From: Kiritimatiellia bacterium
Lineage (GTDB): Bacteria; Verrucomicrobiota; Kiritimatiellia; RFP12; UBA1067
DNA: 50,172 bases
Direction: 5' to 3'
Assembly (NCBI GenBank): GCA_024405395.1
Contig: JAKSOW010000007.1
Span: 1-50,172, forward strand
The notes under the pieces: generated by a model
Databases searched by the model: none
Seen by the model: only the letters and a program-made list of their open reading frames with translations
Told to the model about the DNA's origin: nothing
Shown here: positions 50,001 through 50,172 of the stretch, piece after piece
Layout of the letters: each line of letters opens with the position of its first letter
How positions within the stretch are numbered: position 1 is the first letter of the stretch
Position numbers and translations under genes: made by a program

Positions 50001-50172
50001 TGGATGACCCCGCCAAGTTGCCGCCGATGGGCGGCTATGGTCTGGGGCCGGTGATGGATCGCTGCATCCGCGAACTCGCCTTTGCGCGCGCCTTGCTCGC
50101 CTGCGGCGACAAGGACGGCCTGGGCCGCCGTACCTACGAGGCCTACGCCAAGGACCCGCGTGGCGTCCTGGC
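47033..50172 (+). CDS. Exported FAD-dependent oxidoreductase with two FAD-type folds (partial)
   Basis: The frame is open for 1046 codons and runs off the window. It starts with a signal peptide (MKTLFPLLLATLSLSLSAAW). A first Rossmann motif VDVLVVGGTAKGVVAA follows at about residue 30, then an inserted beta-rich segment (about 130-240, with YESDVSYRCVLRK). After an Ala/Lys linker comes a second, canonical motif YDVVVVGGGTSGAPSAIGAARAGAKVLLVEY (GGG from about residue 472) with LGGVGTDGMILG and IDGTGNSDVAAAAGAE, typical of the FAD_oxidored family found in PVC and Bacteroidota. The C-terminal part looks helical, perhaps HEAT-like. The substrate is unknown. No Shine-Dalgarno is seen before the ATG; it is 47 bases from the previous gene. 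Confidence 0.82.
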   Translation, partial: MKTLFPLLLATLSLSLSAAWVRDVPAEVDVLVVGGTAKGVVAATTAKQAGAGSVYLVTPYTYLGEDLAGTLELALPNGAQPTHPLVKKLYASTAGLAEYDYWPSKRTPHPRYVFRNDWWDRLAEPGIPSSPTDGVYYESDVSYRCVLRKPAKISRVEVVVFEKAGKKKPMTRHGGKAATSAVTCKVKSGAKAGQTLALTRKGKIFDVKGDGSYPDVDGVAWEAVIDGELNEVELDVTQAEDANHQFVARIWFHLANPESFSAPPSPLKAKRILDAELTSAGVGFMTGTAVAGVKGTAVTVVNKSGWRTIRAKQVIDATRYGVLNRLQGLPVAAEESFSRLVIADGAAPEAEGMTVEQLPGEFPVSHLAQPVLGRMYRCTMKLPMKDGTYPSFAAAEWEARERTWVTGMMDDADLLVWNMASWKDLETRLVEGEKQGRAAAKAAKGATAPLAAAKAESAPDLPLWGEYDVVVVGGGTSGAPSAIGAARAGAKVLLVEYLNVLGGVGTDGMILGYYAGNHCGFTDEFKKFNRATGARFALYPRAETWRQMCREAGVTVWLGAMGVDAVAKNGKMVSVDIATELGCGRVRAKCFIDGTGNSDVAAAAGAETVFNPAREFALQSAGQAPHRMGRGCINSDFGYVDDTSAFDLWLFGVRARAGAPNAWDLAKMPDSRERRRIVADYMINAQDVTANRPYPDVVCQAQSSQDSHGYLIDDYRFLSTPSAIPVNKKIEFHQEYKVNIPLRTLLPRNLTGLAVVGLGMGCARDVLPMVRMQADLMNQGYAVGMAAAWAAAKQNGDFRKLDFAALRKALVAQKILRPETLDWNADVDYSSDAVLAAAVKSMGPDMKGSDVVYRPENRARAVPLLKAAYAAATTDAERQNYAKMLGFMGDPTGAETLKAIVGGKQKIVRMPHVGAYGSGVNSMDGYMIALGRGKAPCAVEPLLAALAQVDMKDPKLRQVRGITLALEALGSPAAAGALAEHLTAVGGHAVDDPAKLPPMGGYGLGPVMDRCIRELAFARALLACGDKDGLGRRTYEAYAKDPRGVL

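Overview
The window is about 50 kb of GC-rich, densely coding bacterial DNA, almost all on the + strand. The gene set fits an uncultured member of the Verrucomicrobiota/Kiritimatiellota (PVC group): large exported proteins with autotransporter-type beta-strand and LamG-like repeats, a Tat-exported Gfo/Idh/MocA protein, secreted carbohydrate-active enzymes, a long run of type II secretion pseudopilins, multihaem cytochromes and PVC-like conserved hypotheticals. This placement is inferred from gene content only; the window contains no rRNA or tRNA gene and no taxonomic marker that I could compare.

Layout. 1-5548: tail of an unknown gene, then exported PIG-L deacetylase, proline/histidine-rich lipoprotein, SGNH esterase and GH2-type glycosidase, apparently a polysaccharide de-esterification and cleavage set. 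5549-6205: non-coding, with short repeat arrays. 6206-14454: Gfo/Idh/MocA protein, rsmI, a membrane-fused heptahaem cytochrome c with apbE, an acyl-CoA ligase, two membrane proteins and nadD, mostly overlapping by a few bases. 14455-15211: repeat-rich gap. 15212-21948: small Cys-rich membrane protein, a 1006-residue exported beta-strand repeat protein, a beta-propeller, aroC and an anchored dihaem peroxidase. 22027-32656: a gspF-like gene followed by nine pilin-like genes including a 1089-residue GspK-like protein. 32675-34089: a conserved hypothetical coupled to the fumarase alpha subunit. 34090-34696: palindromes, a 154-bp inverted repeat, a promoter and a possible leader peptide. 34697-38245: three membrane-anchored proteins that share domains with each other and with nothing I recognise. 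38249-39635 (- strand): fumarase beta subunit and proC. 39728-46985: two tandem exported LamG-like giants. 47033-end: an exported FAD-dependent oxidoreductase, cut by the window edge.

Most operon heads have readable sigma-70-type promoters (TTGnnn, 17-18 bp, TATAAT-like). At most of them the start codon lies 20-36 nt beyond the predicted transcription start, behind a Shine-Dalgarno. At three genes (small Cys-rich protein, proC, heptahaem cytochrome) the ATG lies only 7-8 bases after the -10 box, which predicts leaderless mRNA.

The two most interesting signals are (i) intergenic arrays at several places whose words differ but whose repeat period is always 21-22 bp, i.e. two DNA helical turns, and (ii) the 34.7-38.2 kb three-gene module, in which the third protein combines the anchoring segment of the first with the C-terminal domain of the second. 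Both are described from the sequence alone and no database search was possible.
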